In this document: piece after piece, positions 7,996 to 16,120 of the stretch
Layout of the letters: each line of letters begins with the position of its first letter
How positions within the stretch are numbered: the first letter of the stretch is position 1
Source: Kitasatospora griseola
GTDB lineage: Bacteria > Actinomycetota > Actinomycetes > Streptomycetales > Streptomycetaceae
NCBI RefSeq assembly: GCF_014648555.1
Contig: NZ_BMRI01000011.1
Span: 105,546-145,669 of the forward strand
Length of the DNA stretch: 40,124 bases
Direction: 5' to 3'
Notes under the pieces: generated by a model
What the model was told of the DNA's origin: nothing
Database searches by the model: none
What the model saw: only the letters and a program-made list of their open reading frames with translations
Made by a program: the position numbers and the translations under genes

Positions 7996-8823
7996 ATGCA
8001 CCAGTCCAACGATGGTTCCCCGGCGGCCGACCGCCCCCCGGCCGGCGACCGCGGCGACCGCCGCTCTCCGGTTCAACGCCGGACCCTGCTCGGTTGTGCC
8101 TGGATCGGCCTGACGAGCCTGCTGCTGTTCACGGTGCTGCTGATCCTGGTGAAAGCCGACTGGTCGCCGCTGTCCCGGCTGGACCACGGCTGGGTGGCGA
8201 CGCTGCACCGGTACGCGCTGCGGCACCCGGTGTGGACGGCCGCCATGCAGACCCTGGCCGACCTGGGCGCGCCGTGGACCATGCGCGCCCTGCTCGGCGC
8301 CGCCGCGCTGTGGCTGTGGTGCGTGCGCGCCCGGGTGCTGGCCGGGTGGGTGCTCGCGGTGGGCCTGCTGGGCTGGGCGGCCAGCGCGGGCGGCCGGGCG
8401 CTGATCGGCCGACCCCGGCCGCACTTCGTCGACCCGGTCGCGGTGGGCTCCGGCGCGGGCTTCCCGTCCGGGCACGCGATCGCCTCCGCGGTGACCTGCG
8501 GGGCGCTGCTGGTGCTGCTCCGGCCGCGCGCGGACCGGGTGGTGCGGGCGGTGGCGAGCACCGGCGCGGCGCTCACCGTGCTGGGCGTCGGCTGGACCAG
8601 GCTCGCGCTGGGCGTGCACTACCCCAGCGACGTGCTGGCCGGCTGGGCGGCGGCGGCCGTGGTGCTGACGGGGGCCGCGCTGGCGGTCGAACTCTGGCTG
8701 CCGGGCCGGCTCGGCCGGGACGTCCGCCGACTGCACTGGCGGCTGCGGTCCCGGGTGCAGCGGGTGCTGGCCGCCCCGCTGCCGGCGGAACCTGCCACGG
8801 AGCCCGACCCGGGCCGCTCCTGA
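7996..8823 (+). CDS. PAP2-family membrane phosphatase
   Basis: Integral membrane acid phosphatase of 275 residues, likely acting on a lipid phosphate (undecaprenyl pyrophosphate, phosphatidylglycerol phosphate or similar) at the outer membrane face. ATG 7996 follows GGAAGG; an upstream ATG at 7936 gives a longer, low-complexity N-terminus and has no good ribosome site. The three PAP2 motifs are visible: RPRP after GRALIG (about residues 134-143, motif C1), PSGH (158-161, C2) and TRLALGVHYPSD (about 201-212, C3 with catalytic His and Asp). Six hydrophobic segments surround them. It stands alone before the MurJ gene, with which it could share lipid-carrier substrates. Confidence 0.9.
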   Translation: MHQSNDGSPAADRPPAGDRGDRRSPVQRRTLLGCAWIGLTSLLLFTVLLILVKADWSPLSRLDHGWVATLHRYALRHPVWTAAMQTLADLGAPWTMRALLGAAALWLWCVRARVLAGWVLAVGLLGWAASAGGRALIGRPRPHFVDPVAVGSGAGFPSGHAIASAVTCGALLVLLRPRADRVVRAVASTGAALTVLGVGWTRLALGVHYPSDVLAGWAAAAVVLTGAALAVELWLPGRLGRDVRRLHWRLRSRVQRVLAAPLPAEPATEPDPGRS

Positions 8824-9140
8824 CGGTTCGTGAGCAACGTCACACTCCGCATCCGGGCGCTCCGGGGCGCGGGAACGGACGTGGGCGGCATTCCGCATGT
8901 TTCCGGGCGGAAACGGCGTTCGGCGGCCGACCCGCCGCCGCGCCCGGACGCCCGCCGCCACGAGCCGGGCGGGCCCCTGTCCAGCACTCGACTCCCCATC
9001 GGGTGCCGAGTTACGGCAGACTTCTGCGGCTGGGTGCACCCTGCAACCGGCAGTCGGCGGACGGACCAGACCGTTCTCCCGCACTTCTCCTGAACTTTTC
9101 CCACGCAACGCCGGACGGGCACCGATCGACGGGGGGTCCG
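8824..9140 (+). other. intergenic region before the murJ-like gene, no gene seen
   Basis: 317 bp without a supported coding region. The in-frame upstream extensions of the MurJ ORF are Pro/Arg/Ala-rich shadow translation. The only clear element is the GGGGGG at 9131-9136 that serves the ATG at 9141. Confidence 0.5.
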
Positions 9141-11183
9141 ATGACCATGCACACCGCGGACGGCCCGACCGACCCGTACGACCCGTACGCCCAGCAGCGC
9201 GGCCCGTATCCGCAGCAGGGCGGCCCGTACCTCCCGCAGGACCCGCCGACCATGCAGCTCGGCCGGATCCCCGACCAGTACGACCAGTACGAGCAGGTCG
9301 GCTACCCGCCGCCCCCGCCGCAGCCCCCGGCACCGGTACCGGTGCCGCCGCCGCGGGCGGGCGAGGAGCCGGCCCAGGAGCCCGCGGCCGCCAAGCCCGC
9401 CGCGTCCACCGCCCGCAACGGCCTGATCATGGCGCTGGGCTCGCTGGCGTCCCGCGCGCTGGGCTTCGTGCGCAGCGCGGTGATCGTGGCGGCGCTGACC
9501 ACCGGCCCGGCCGGTGAGGCGTTCAACGTGGCGAACTCGCTGCCGAACATCGTCTACATGATGCTGATCGGCGGTGTGCTGGCCTCGGTGTTCGTGCCGG
9601 AGCTGGTGCACGCGATGCAGACCCACAAGGACGGCGGCCAGGCCTACACCGACCGGCTGCTGACCCTGTGCGGGACGATCCTGGTGGTGCTGACGCTCGG
9701 CGCCTGGCTGTTCGCCCCGCAGATCGTCGACCTGTACTCCAATTTCGACGGGGTGCAGCACGAACTGGCGGTCACCTTCGCCCGCTACTGCCTGCCGCAG
9801 ATCTTCTTCTACGGCGTGTTCACCCTGCTCGGGCAGGTGCTGAACGCCCGCGACCGGTTCGGCGCGATGATGTGGACCCCGGTCCTGAACAACGTCGTGG
9901 CGATCGGCGTGTTCGGCGGCTACCTGGCGATGGGGCACCACGCGTACCAGGCCGACGAGGTGAGCAGCAGCGACGCGCTGCTGCTGGGCCTCGGCTCGAC
10001 CATGGGCATCGTGGTGCAGGCCGCCGCCCTGCTGCCCTCGCTGCGCTCGGCCGGTTTCACCTTCCGGCCGCGCTTCGACTGGCGCGGCGCGGGCCTCACC
10101 CGGCCGCTGCGCGCGGCGGGCTGGGCGCTGGCCCTGGTGGCGGCCACCCAGCTGTCCTTCGCGGTGATCACCAGCCTGAGCACCGGCGCGGGCCGGGCGG
10201 CGCACGACGCGGGCATCCCGGGCGGCCGCGGCTTCTCCGCCTACAACAACGCCTACGCGCTGTTCGTGGTCCCGCAGGGCGTGATCACCGTGTCGCTGGT
10301 GACGGCGCTGCTGCCGAGCATGGCGCGGTCCGCGACGGCGGGCGACTACCGGAAGATCGGCGAGGACCTGTCGGCGGTGCTGCGCTCCTCGGCCGCGATG
10401 GTGGTGACCGCCGCCGTGCTGTTCTTCGCGCTGGGCTCGCAGATCGCGATGGCCGCGTACGGCTACGGCTCCGGCAAGACCGTGCACGACGACGCCATGG
10501 TGGTGGGCCTGCTACTGATGGCCTTCGCCATCGGCCTGCCCGCCTTCTGCGCCCAGTACGGCCTGGCGCGCGGCTTCTACGCGATGGGCGACGCCAAGAC
10601 GCCGTTCTGGCTGACGCTGGTGTCCACGGGCACGAACGCCGCGCTGTGCTGGGTGGCGTACGAGACGCTGCCGCTCCAGAACAAGGTGATCGGCATGGCG
10701 GTGGCGCACACCGCGGCCGCCATCCTGTCGGTGGTGGTGACCGGCGTCGCGCTGGGCCGCCGACTGGCGAAGGGGGCTCCCCCGGCCGCCGCGCCCGCCC
10801 CGGCGAACGCGGACCTGGACTCGACGATGGTGCTGCGCACCGACGCCTTCGCGCCGGGTGCGAACGCCACCGTGGACCTGGGCGTGCGGCGTGGGCGGCG
10901 CGGCAGCGGGCTGGAGGGCTTCCGGCTGGTCACCCTGCACCTGGGCCTGATCGTGGCGTGCCTGCCGGGCGCGTTCGCCGCGCACTGGCTGGCGGGCCGG
11001 TTCGGCGCGAGCCTGTTCGGCAGCCTGGCGGGGCTGGCGGCGGGCTCGCTGGCGGTGCTGCTGTCGCTGTTCGTGCTGGCCCGTCCGCTGGGCGTGGGGG
11101 CGTCGGTGGCGCCGTTCGCCCGCAAGCTGCGGATCCCGTACCCGACGCCGGCGCCGGCCGGCGGGGGCAAGCACCGGCGGTAG
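9141..11183 (+). CDS. murJ: MurJ/MviN-family lipid II flippase with long cytosolic extensions
   Basis: Integral membrane protein of 680 residues from the MOP superfamily, homologous to the flippase that moves lipid II to the outer face for peptidoglycan synthesis. Residues 1-90 are a cytosolic Pro/Tyr/Gln-rich segment (repeats of DPYAQQ and GPYPQQ type). The MviN core starts with NGLIMALGSLASRALGFVRS (about residue 93) and has about 14 helices; the typical FARYCLPQIFFYG and LNARDRFG elements are present. A polar insert at about residues 545-590 (including DSTMVLRT) precedes the last helices. The N-terminal PTMQL and the insert STMVL both fit a phospho-Thr-x-x-Leu pattern. Actinobacteria can carry more than one MviN protein, so this may be a paralogue. 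Confidence 0.88.
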   Translation: MTMHTADGPTDPYDPYAQQRGPYPQQGGPYLPQDPPTMQLGRIPDQYDQYEQVGYPPPPPQPPAPVPVPPPRAGEEPAQEPAAAKPAASTARNGLIMALGSLASRALGFVRSAVIVAALTTGPAGEAFNVANSLPNIVYMMLIGGVLASVFVPELVHAMQTHKDGGQAYTDRLLTLCGTILVVLTLGAWLFAPQIVDLYSNFDGVQHELAVTFARYCLPQIFFYGVFTLLGQVLNARDRFGAMMWTPVLNNVVAIGVFGGYLAMGHHAYQADEVSSSDALLLGLGSTMGIVVQAAALLPSLRSAGFTFRPRFDWRGAGLTRPLRAAGWALALVAATQLSFAVITSLSTGAGRAAHDAGIPGGRGFSAYNNAYALFVVPQGVITVSLVTALLPSMARSATAGDYRKIGEDLSAVLRSSAAMVVTAAVLFFALGSQIAMAAYGYGSGKTVHDDAMVVGLLLMAFAIGLPAFCAQYGLARGFYAMGDAKTPFWLTLVSTGTNAALCWVAYETLPLQNKVIGMAVAHTAAAILSVVVTGVALGRRLAKGAPPAAAPAPANADLDSTMVLRTDAFAPGANATVDLGVRRGRRGSGLEGFRLVTLHLGLIVACLPGAFAAHWLAGRFGASLFGSLAGLAAGSLAVLLSLFVLARPLGVGASVAPFARKLRIPYPTPAPAGGGKHRR

Positions 11184-11184
11184 G

Positions 11185-11205
11185 CGACGCCCTGCGGCGG
11201 CGTCG
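11185..11205 (+). terminator. possible hairpin after the murJ-like gene
   Basis: A 7-bp perfect stem (cgacgcc / ggcgtcg) with a 7-nt loop begins two bases after the stop codon. No T-run follows. Position supports a terminator, stem length is modest. Confidence 0.4.
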
Positions 11206-11371
11206 AGCCGCCGGGCCGCGTTCCGGGCCGAGATGGCGCACCGACGGGTGCCGCAACCGGCGAGGGCGGCGACCCGCGGAGCGGCCGGGGCGACTGTCAT
11301 TTTCGTGCCAGGCGGACATCTGTCACCTGCGACGAGGGTCGGCGGGGGCCGGGGTTTGTCACGCTGGAGGG

Positions 11372-11701
11372 ATGTACGCGATCCGCCTGGAGCTGATCCC
11401 GCCGCGGCCCGTCCCGGGCCCCGCGACGGAGGCCGGAGCCGGTCCGGTGCGGCTGGCCCTGATGCAGTTGCCGCTGGACGGGGCCCAGGTGTGCCACGCC
11501 CGGGTGCTGTACGGCGCGGACGGGCTGGCCGCGGTGTGCTTCCTGACGGCCCCGTCGCTGCTGGAAGCGGAGCGCGCGCTGCGGGCGGGCACGGACGCAC
11601 TGGTGGAGCCGGGCGGGCCGCTGGCCGGCTGGGCGACGGTGCGCTGCGAGGCGGATCCGTGGATCGCCCTCGGCATGCTGCCGGCCCGCGCGCGGAGCTG
11701 A
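11372..11701 (+). CDS. hypothetical protein, 109 aa
   Basis: Small soluble protein starting at ATG 11372. The GGAGG is only one or two bases from the start, which is closer than usual. Codon use fits the genome. The sequence alternates short hydrophobic strands with acidic/Ala-rich helices (IRLELIPP, VRLALMQLPLDG, RVLYGADGLAAVCFLTAP, LLEAERALRAGTDAL), suggesting a small alpha/beta fold. The short element WIALGMLPARARS ends it. No family recognised. It stands alone between the murJ-like gene and the nitroreductase-like gene, about 230 bp from the latter. Confidence 0.6.
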   Translation: MYAIRLELIPPRPVPGPATEAGAGPVRLALMQLPLDGAQVCHARVLYGADGLAAVCFLTAPSLLEAERALRAGTDALVEPGGPLAGWATVRCEADPWIALGMLPARARS

Positions 11702-11929
11702 CCGCCCGCCCGAGCGCCGGACTGCCGGACCGGCCGGCCGCCGAACAGGTCGAGCAGCCCGACACCCCCGTCCGGGTGCCCGGCGGGCGAAACACCGCGA
11801 ATCTCCCTGGCCGAAGCTGCCGGTCGGAAACAATGGGACGTCAACTCACCGCGGCGTAGGCTTCGTTGTCCGAATGCTGTCGAACGGCGCAGGCGCAGCC
11901 TTCGCCGCAGTGGAGACCGGAGACCCCGC

Positions 11930-12553
11930 GTGACCCCCAGCACCGCTCAGACCCCTGCCAAGGTCGACTTCTACTTCGACCCGGCCTGCCCGTTCGCCTG
12001 GATCACCTCGCGCTGGATCCTGGAGGTCCAGCAGCTCCGGGAGCTGGACCTCAGGTTCCGGGTGATGAGCCTGTACGTCCTGAACGAGAACCGGGACCTG
12101 CCCGACTGGTACCGCGAGCTGATCGACCGTTCGCTCTCCCTCACCCGGATCTGCGCCGCCGCGGCGGCCCAGCACGGCGAGGAGGTGCTCCCGGCGCTGT
12201 ACACGGCCATGGGCACCCGCATCCACAACCACGACAACAAGGACTTCCGGGCCGTCGCCGTCGAGGCTCTCGCCGAGGCCGGTCTGCCCGCGGAGCTGCT
12301 CGCCGCAGCGGACACCGACCAGTGGGACGAGGCGCTGCGCAAGAGCCACCACGAGGGCATGGACCCGGTCGGCGAGGACGTCGGCACGCCGACCATCCAC
12401 ATCGACGGGGTTGCGTTCTTCGGGCCGGTGCTGAACTCGATCCCCCGCGGCGAGCAGGCCGTCGCCATCTTCGACGGCGCCCGGGCCCTGGCGGGCTTCC
12501 CGGACTTCTTCGAGCTGAAGCGCACCCGCACCGGGTCGCTCAACTTCGACTGA
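11930..12553 (+). CDS. DsbA-family protein, mycothiol-dependent nitroreductase (Rv2466c) type
   Basis: Thioredoxin-fold protein of 207 residues related to mycobacterial Rv2466c, which uses mycothiol to reduce nitro compounds and disulfides in the cytosol. GTG start at 11930. The active-site loop at residues 18-24 reads PACPFAW, so only the first cysteine (Cys20) of the CPWC pair of Rv2466c is kept and the resolving one is Ala23. The cis-Pro loop GTPTIHIDG sits near residues 150-158, as expected for the fold. A helical insert (residues 60-140) carries the aromatic/charged HNHDNKDFR segment typical of this group. A monothiol mechanism through mycothiol is an inference. The next gene starts 50 bp downstream and may be co-transcribed. 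Confidence 0.85.
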   Translation: MTPSTAQTPAKVDFYFDPACPFAWITSRWILEVQQLRELDLRFRVMSLYVLNENRDLPDWYRELIDRSLSLTRICAAAAAQHGEEVLPALYTAMGTRIHNHDNKDFRAVAVEALAEAGLPAELLAAADTDQWDEALRKSHHEGMDPVGEDVGTPTIHIDGVAFFGPVLNSIPRGEQAVAIFDGARALAGFPDFFELKRTRTGSLNFD

Positions 12554-12603
12554 CGCATCGACACCCGTATCGACCGTATCGACGAGGAAGAGGAGACCCC
12601 CTG

Positions 12604-13341
12604 ATGGCGACCACCATGAGCGCCGGAGAGTTCCTGGCCCTGCACGATCGCCCCGAGCCCTCGGATCCGCTGGTCCTCCCGAACGTGTGGGATGCGGTCA
12701 GTGCCCGGGCGTTCGCGGACGCGGGCTTCACCGCCCTGGCCACCTCCAGCTCGGCGGTCGCCGCCGTCCTCGGCCACCGGGACGGCGAGGACACCCCCGC
12801 CTACGAGATGTTCGCGGCGGTCGGGCGGATCGTCCGCTCGGTCGACGTCCCGGTGACCGCCGACATCGAGGCCGGTTACGGGCTCGCCCCGGCCGAGATC
12901 GTCGAGCGGCTGCTGGAGGCCGGGGCCGTCGGCTGCAACCTGGAGGACTCCGTCGCCGCCACCCGGCAGCTCAAGGACCCGGACCGGCACGCCGACTGGC
13001 TCGCCCAGGTGCGGGCCGCCGCCGGCGACCGCCTGGTCCTGAACGCCCGGGTCGACACCTTCCTGTTCGGCGACCGCTCGGTGGAGTCGACGGTCAAGCG
13101 CGCCGCCCTGTACATCGACGCGGGGGTCGACGTGATCTACCCGATCCTCGCTCCCGCGGACCTGCTCCCCGAGCTGGCCGCCGGCATTCCCCGCCCGTTG
13201 AACGCCCTCTGCCACCTCGACACCACCACTCCCGCGCACCTCGGCGCCCTCGGCGCCTCCCGGGTCAGCTACGGCGGTTCGCTCCAGCAGCGCGACGCCG
13301 CCGATCTCGCCGTCCTGGCCCGGCGCATCGCCCCGCAGTAG
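12604..13341 (+). CDS. isocitrate lyase/phosphoenolpyruvate mutase family protein
   Basis: TIM-barrel enzyme of 245 residues from the ICL/PEPM superfamily, acting on C-C or P-C bonds of an alpha-hydroxy or keto acid. ATG 12604 follows a strong GAGGAAGAGGAG. Substrate-loop and metal-binding motifs are recognisable: LPNVWDAVSAR near the N-terminus, DIEAGYG (metal site, about residues 85-91), NLEDS (about 112-116) and NARVDTF (about 143-149). The catalytic KKCGH loop of true isocitrate lyase is missing, which places it with the many PEP-mutase-like proteins of unknown substrate. Probably in one transcript with the preceding gene. A strong shared terminator follows. Confidence 0.88.
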   Translation: MATTMSAGEFLALHDRPEPSDPLVLPNVWDAVSARAFADAGFTALATSSSAVAAVLGHRDGEDTPAYEMFAAVGRIVRSVDVPVTADIEAGYGLAPAEIVERLLEAGAVGCNLEDSVAATRQLKDPDRHADWLAQVRAAAGDRLVLNARVDTFLFGDRSVESTVKRAALYIDAGVDVIYPILAPADLLPELAAGIPRPLNALCHLDTTTPAHLGALGASRVSYGGSLQQRDAADLAVLARRIAPQ

Positions 13342-13351
13342 CCGCGCCCGA

Positions 13352-13396
13352 ACGTCGCAGGCCCTCCGCCCGAGTCGGGCGGAGGGCCTGCGACGT
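13352..13396. terminator. bidirectional terminator between convergent genes
   Basis: Near-perfect 22-bp inverted repeat (13352-13373 with 13375-13396) lying between the PEP-mutase-like gene (stop 13341) and the DUF190 gene (stop 13408). It shares the gcaggccc-ccgcccga core with the hairpins at 5471-5507 and 33487-33521. Confidence 0.85.
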
Positions 13397-13407
13397 GTGC
13401 GGCCGTC

Positions 13408-13845
13408 TCAGTCGTGGTCCCCGCGCGGCGCGGACAGCGCGCTGCGGGGGCGGCGGTCCGGCGCATCGGCCGCGGCGGGGAAGGCGACGAGGCGCACCTC
13501 GTCCATCACCACGGTCGCCCGACCGGTGATCTCCGCCAGTTCGTCGAGGAAGCGTTCGATCCCGGCGGGGCTGTCGACGACGGTGACGACGATCGGGACG
13601 GCGTCCGTCAGGCTCAGCAGCCGCGTGCTGTGGAGGCGTCCGTCCGGGCCGATGCCTTCGACCGCCCGGACGGCGTGGGCGTACCCGATTCCGGCCTGCT
13701 TGGCGCGCCGGACGATCTCGTGGCCGAGCGGGGTGCGCCGCCAGAGGGTTCCGTCGGGGAAGGAGATGGTGAGGCGGGTGGCCGGCGATGTGGTCCAGGT
13801 GTTCGGGTGACCGGCGTCCTCGGCGGTCGGTTCCAACGGTCGCAC
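13408..13845 (-). CDS. DUF190 (UPF0166) family protein
   Basis: Protein of 145 residues with the PII-like ferredoxin fold of DUF190. Start GTG 13845 follows GGGAGG at 5-nt spacing. The family core RLTISFPDGTLWRRTPLGHEIV is at about residues 24-45, followed by GIGYAHAVRAVEGIG and the LHSTRLLSLTDAVPIVVTVVDS stretch, which corresponds to the conserved nucleotide-binding-like region. In many bacteria DUF190 is encoded beside the fluoride exporter CrcB; here no crcB or fluoride riboswitch is visible in the window. The extra C-terminal Arg/Asp tail (about 20 residues) is not part of the domain. Function unknown, perhaps a small-molecule-sensing regulator. Confidence 0.85.
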   Translation of the reverse strand: MRPLEPTAEDAGHPNTWTTSPATRLTISFPDGTLWRRTPLGHEIVRRAKQAGIGYAHAVRAVEGIGPDGRLHSTRLLSLTDAVPIVVTVVDSPAGIERFLDELAEITGRATVVMDEVRLVAFPAAADAPDRRPRSALSAPRGDHD

Positions 13846-13926
13846 AGCCCCTCCCTGCCAGCGGCCACCCTGCCGGATGCCGGAACGGTGTCTTCCATGC
13901 TTCGTCAGCCCGCCCCGGGAGGGCAA

Positions 13927-13984
13927 GTGCACCATGGGAGGTGCACCATCGGGCAGCTCGAAGGTGCGGGCCTCAGGTGCACCT
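13927..13984. promoter_or_regulatory. three GTGCACC repeats in the DUF190 / CYTH-NDK divergent region
   Basis: GTGCACCAT occurs at 13927-13935 and 13941-13949 (14-bp spacing), and GTGCACCT at 13977-13984. Each has a palindromic GTGCAC core. All three lie within the 174-bp region between divergent starts, so they could be operator sites. Confidence 0.35.
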
Positions 13985-14019
13985 ACTCCGACGGCGCGTC
14001 CCTGGCAGAGGATCGCCGC

Positions 14020-14994
14020 GTGAATATCGAGATCGAACGGAAGTTCCTGGTCACTTCCCTTCCCGAGCAGGCGGCGACGGCCGACCCGGTGCCCGTCCGG
14101 CAGGGCTACCTCGCCCGCGGGACCGGCGTCGCCGAGGTCCGGGTGCGGCAGCAGGGCGCGGAGTTCAGCGTCACCGTCAAGCAGGGCAGCGGACTTGAGC
14201 GCATCGAGTACGAATCCCCGCTGACGCCGGCCCAGTTCGAGGAGCTCTGGCCGGCCACCGACGGCGCCCGGGTGGCCAAGCGGCGCAGCGCGATCGCCCT
14301 CCCGGAGGGCGTCGCCCATCTCGACGTGTTCGAAGGGCACTTGGCGGGCCTGATGACGGTCGAGGTCGAGTTCGCGGACTCCGCGGCGGCCGCGGAGTTC
14401 GTGCCGCCGGCCTGGTTCGGGCGCGAGGTCACCGGCGAGTCCGCGTACGCCAACCAGAACCTCTGCGCCGCGGATCCCCGGACGGGCGGGGACGCGCCGG
14501 CGCCCGCCGTCGAACGGACCCTGGTCCTGCTCAAGCCGGACACCGTGACCCGCGGCCTGGTGGGCCGGATCATCGCCCGCTTCGAGGACGCCGGCCTGCG
14601 GATCGTCGGGGCGAAGATGCGGTGGATGGACGCGGATCTCTGCCGTCGCCACTACTTCGACCTGGCGGAGCGGCACGGGGCGGAGGTCTACGCGATGACG
14701 GCCCGGTTCATGCAGCAGGGGCCGGTGATCGCGCTGGCGCTCGAAGGCTTCGACGTGGTGACGACCCTGCGGAAGATGCTGGGCGGCGCCTTCCCGAGCG
14801 AGGCGGCCCCGGGCACCATCCGGGGCGACTTCTCGCACCACAGCCCGTCCGCGACGGCCGCCACCGGCAAGGGCGTCGCCAACCTCGTCCACGCGTCGGC
14901 GAACCGGGCCGAGGCCGAGCAGGAGATCCAACTCTGGTTCGACAAGGGGGAGATGTTCGACTATCCGACGGCGGCCGGAGCCTTCAGCCGCTGA
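14020..14994 (+). CDS. CYTH triphosphatase domain fused to nucleoside diphosphate kinase
   Basis: A single 324-residue ORF joins two phosphoryl-transfer domains. GTG 14020 follows AGAGGA. Residues 2-155 are a CYTH triphosphate-tunnel domain: the EIERKFLV strand (ExExK signature, residues 4-11), YLARG, VRVRQQG, SVTVKQGSG and the later acidic strand MTVEVEFAD are all present. CYTH enzymes bind triphosphate in a beta barrel and hydrolyse PPPi, thiamine triphosphate or NTPs, or cyclise ATP. After a Pro/Ala linker (about 156-165), residues 166-316 are an NDK domain: TLVLLKPDTVTRGL (Lys172), RHYFDLAERHG, LRKMLGG, GTIRGDF, and NLVHAS with the phospho-accepting His291. The HAS in place of HGSDS is an archaeal-like variant. 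It is upstream of the LuxR gene but separated by 378 bp. Confidence 0.9.
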   Translation: MNIEIERKFLVTSLPEQAATADPVPVRQGYLARGTGVAEVRVRQQGAEFSVTVKQGSGLERIEYESPLTPAQFEELWPATDGARVAKRRSAIALPEGVAHLDVFEGHLAGLMTVEVEFADSAAAAEFVPPAWFGREVTGESAYANQNLCAADPRTGGDAPAPAVERTLVLLKPDTVTRGLVGRIIARFEDAGLRIVGAKMRWMDADLCRRHYFDLAERHGAEVYAMTARFMQQGPVIALALEGFDVVTTLRKMLGGAFPSEAAPGTIRGDFSHHSPSATAATGKGVANLVHASANRAEAEQEIQLWFDKGEMFDYPTAAGAFSR

Positions 14995-15059
14995 GTCGGC
15001 GGCGGGTCACCAGGAGCCCCGTGTGGATCCTGTGCCGCTCTTGCGCGTAATAACGGATG

Positions 15060-15077
15060 GTGTAACGATCGTCACAA
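15060..15077. promoter_or_regulatory. imperfect 18-bp palindrome, possible operator
   Basis: The sequence gtgtaacgatcgtcacaa is symmetric at 7 of 9 half-site positions around a perfect ACGATCGT core. It sits about 300 bp before the LuxR start and just upstream of a TTGACG hexamer. Confidence 0.35.
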
Positions 15078-15318
15078 GGTGGGTATTTGACGCGAACACG
15101 CCGGGGGTGTGGCAGGGGTGGGTGTGACATGACGACTCTTCCGGTCCACCTGTCCGCAGAACTGCCGCACCAGCCCCCGCTGTCAGCCGCGAGCCCCGCC
15201 CCGTCGCGGGCATGCGCACCTCGGTCACGCATGCTCCCGACCGCCGCGTACCGGCCCGACCGGCCGCGCGCGGGCAAGTCGCCCTGCCGAACCACCGGCC
15301 AACCACCAGTCGGCGTCC

Positions 15319-15348
15319 ACCAAGTGCACTCACCGGAAAGCGCTTGGT
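15319..15348. promoter_or_regulatory. 9-bp inverted repeat just before the LuxR gene
   Basis: Arms accaagtgc and gcgcttggt pair with one G-T wobble around a 12-nt centre. The repeat ends 25 bp before the GTG start, so it may be an operator or a leader hairpin. Confidence 0.35.
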
Positions 15349-15372
15349 CATCCCCAGGACGATGAGGGACAC

Positions 15373-16077
15373 GTGTCTTACCCAACACCACACAACGTCC
15401 AGCCCGGGCTGGAACCGACAGGCCAGGGCGCCCCACGCGCCGGTGGCCTGTCGGTCCTCTGGCTCGCGCACGACGACATCTCCTACTACGGCCTGCCCAC
15501 CCTGCTGAGACAGGTCCCGGCGATCGGCCGGGCCAGGGTGCTGCGCGGGGCGGACGAGGCACAACACCTGCCGGACAACGAGCAGTTCGACGTCTACGTG
15601 CTGCCCCTGAGCTCCCGGGTGGACACCCTCGGGCCGGTCCTGCCGCACCACCGCAGCCGGACCAAACTGCTGATCACCCTTCCCAACGAACAGCGCGCCC
15701 GCCTGATCCAGGCCATCGCCCAACCCGCGGACGGCTACCTGCTCGGCTCCGACCTCACGGTCGCCGACCTGCAGGACACCTTCGAGAAGCTGATCAGGGG
15801 CGAAATGCCGCTGCCCGCCTCGATGGCCCGTGAACTGATCGCCCAACGCGGCCGGTCCGGGAACCTCCGCAGCCCCGGTCGACTCACCGAACGCGAGCGC
15901 GCGGTCCTCACCCTCCTGGTGCAGGGGCAGGGCAACCAGCAGATCGCCAGCTCGCTCGGCATCTCGATCCACGGCGCGAAGCGCCATGTCTCCAACCTGC
16001 TGGTGAAGTTCGACTGCAGCAACCGGACCGAGATGGCCCTGGCCGCCGTCGACCTCGGCATCGTCTCGGCCCCCTGA
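15373..16077 (+). CDS. LuxR-family regulator with degenerate receiver domain
   Basis: 234-residue transcription factor; GTG 15373 follows GAGGGA. Residues 26-150 have the secondary-structure rhythm of a response-regulator receiver (LSVLWLAHDD, FDVYVLPLSS, TKLLITLP, ADGYLLGSD), but the phospho-acceptor Asp expected after strand 3 is replaced (VLP) and the conserved Lys of strand 5 is replaced (YLLGS). It is therefore a phosphorylation-independent pseudo-receiver. Residues 170-230 are a complete LuxR (GerE) DNA-binding domain: LTERERAVLTLLVQGQGNQQ, IASSLGISIHGAKRHVSNLLVKF. No sensor kinase gene is adjacent. It points toward, and ends 44 bp from, the 14-gene leftward operon, and is a likely cluster-situated regulator. 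Confidence 0.88.
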   Translation: MSYPTPHNVQPGLEPTGQGAPRAGGLSVLWLAHDDISYYGLPTLLRQVPAIGRARVLRGADEAQHLPDNEQFDVYVLPLSSRVDTLGPVLPHHRSRTKLLITLPNEQRARLIQAIAQPADGYLLGSDLTVADLQDTFEKLIRGEMPLPASMARELIAQRGRSGNLRSPGRLTERERAVLTLLVQGQGNQQIASSLGISIHGAKRHVSNLLVKFDCSNRTEMALAAVDLGIVSAP

Positions 16078-16120
16078 GTCCCGGCCCGTCCCGCCTGGTG
16101 TCGGTCGTTCACAAGTGCGG

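Larger units (their letters stand above)
14995..15372 (+). promoter_or_regulatory. control region upstream of the LuxR-type regulator
   Basis: 378 bp without a well-supported gene. A TTGACG hexamer at 15087-15092 could be a -35 element, but no clear -10 follows. Two dyads, at 15060-15077 and 15319-15348, are described separately. An ORF at 15129-15365 has poor codon bias in its second half and is not called. Confidence 0.45.

Noticed and set aside
15129..15365. 79-codon ORF before the LuxR gene
   Set aside because: No convincing ribosome site, poor third-position bias in its second half and no recognisable sequence; treated as part of the control region.
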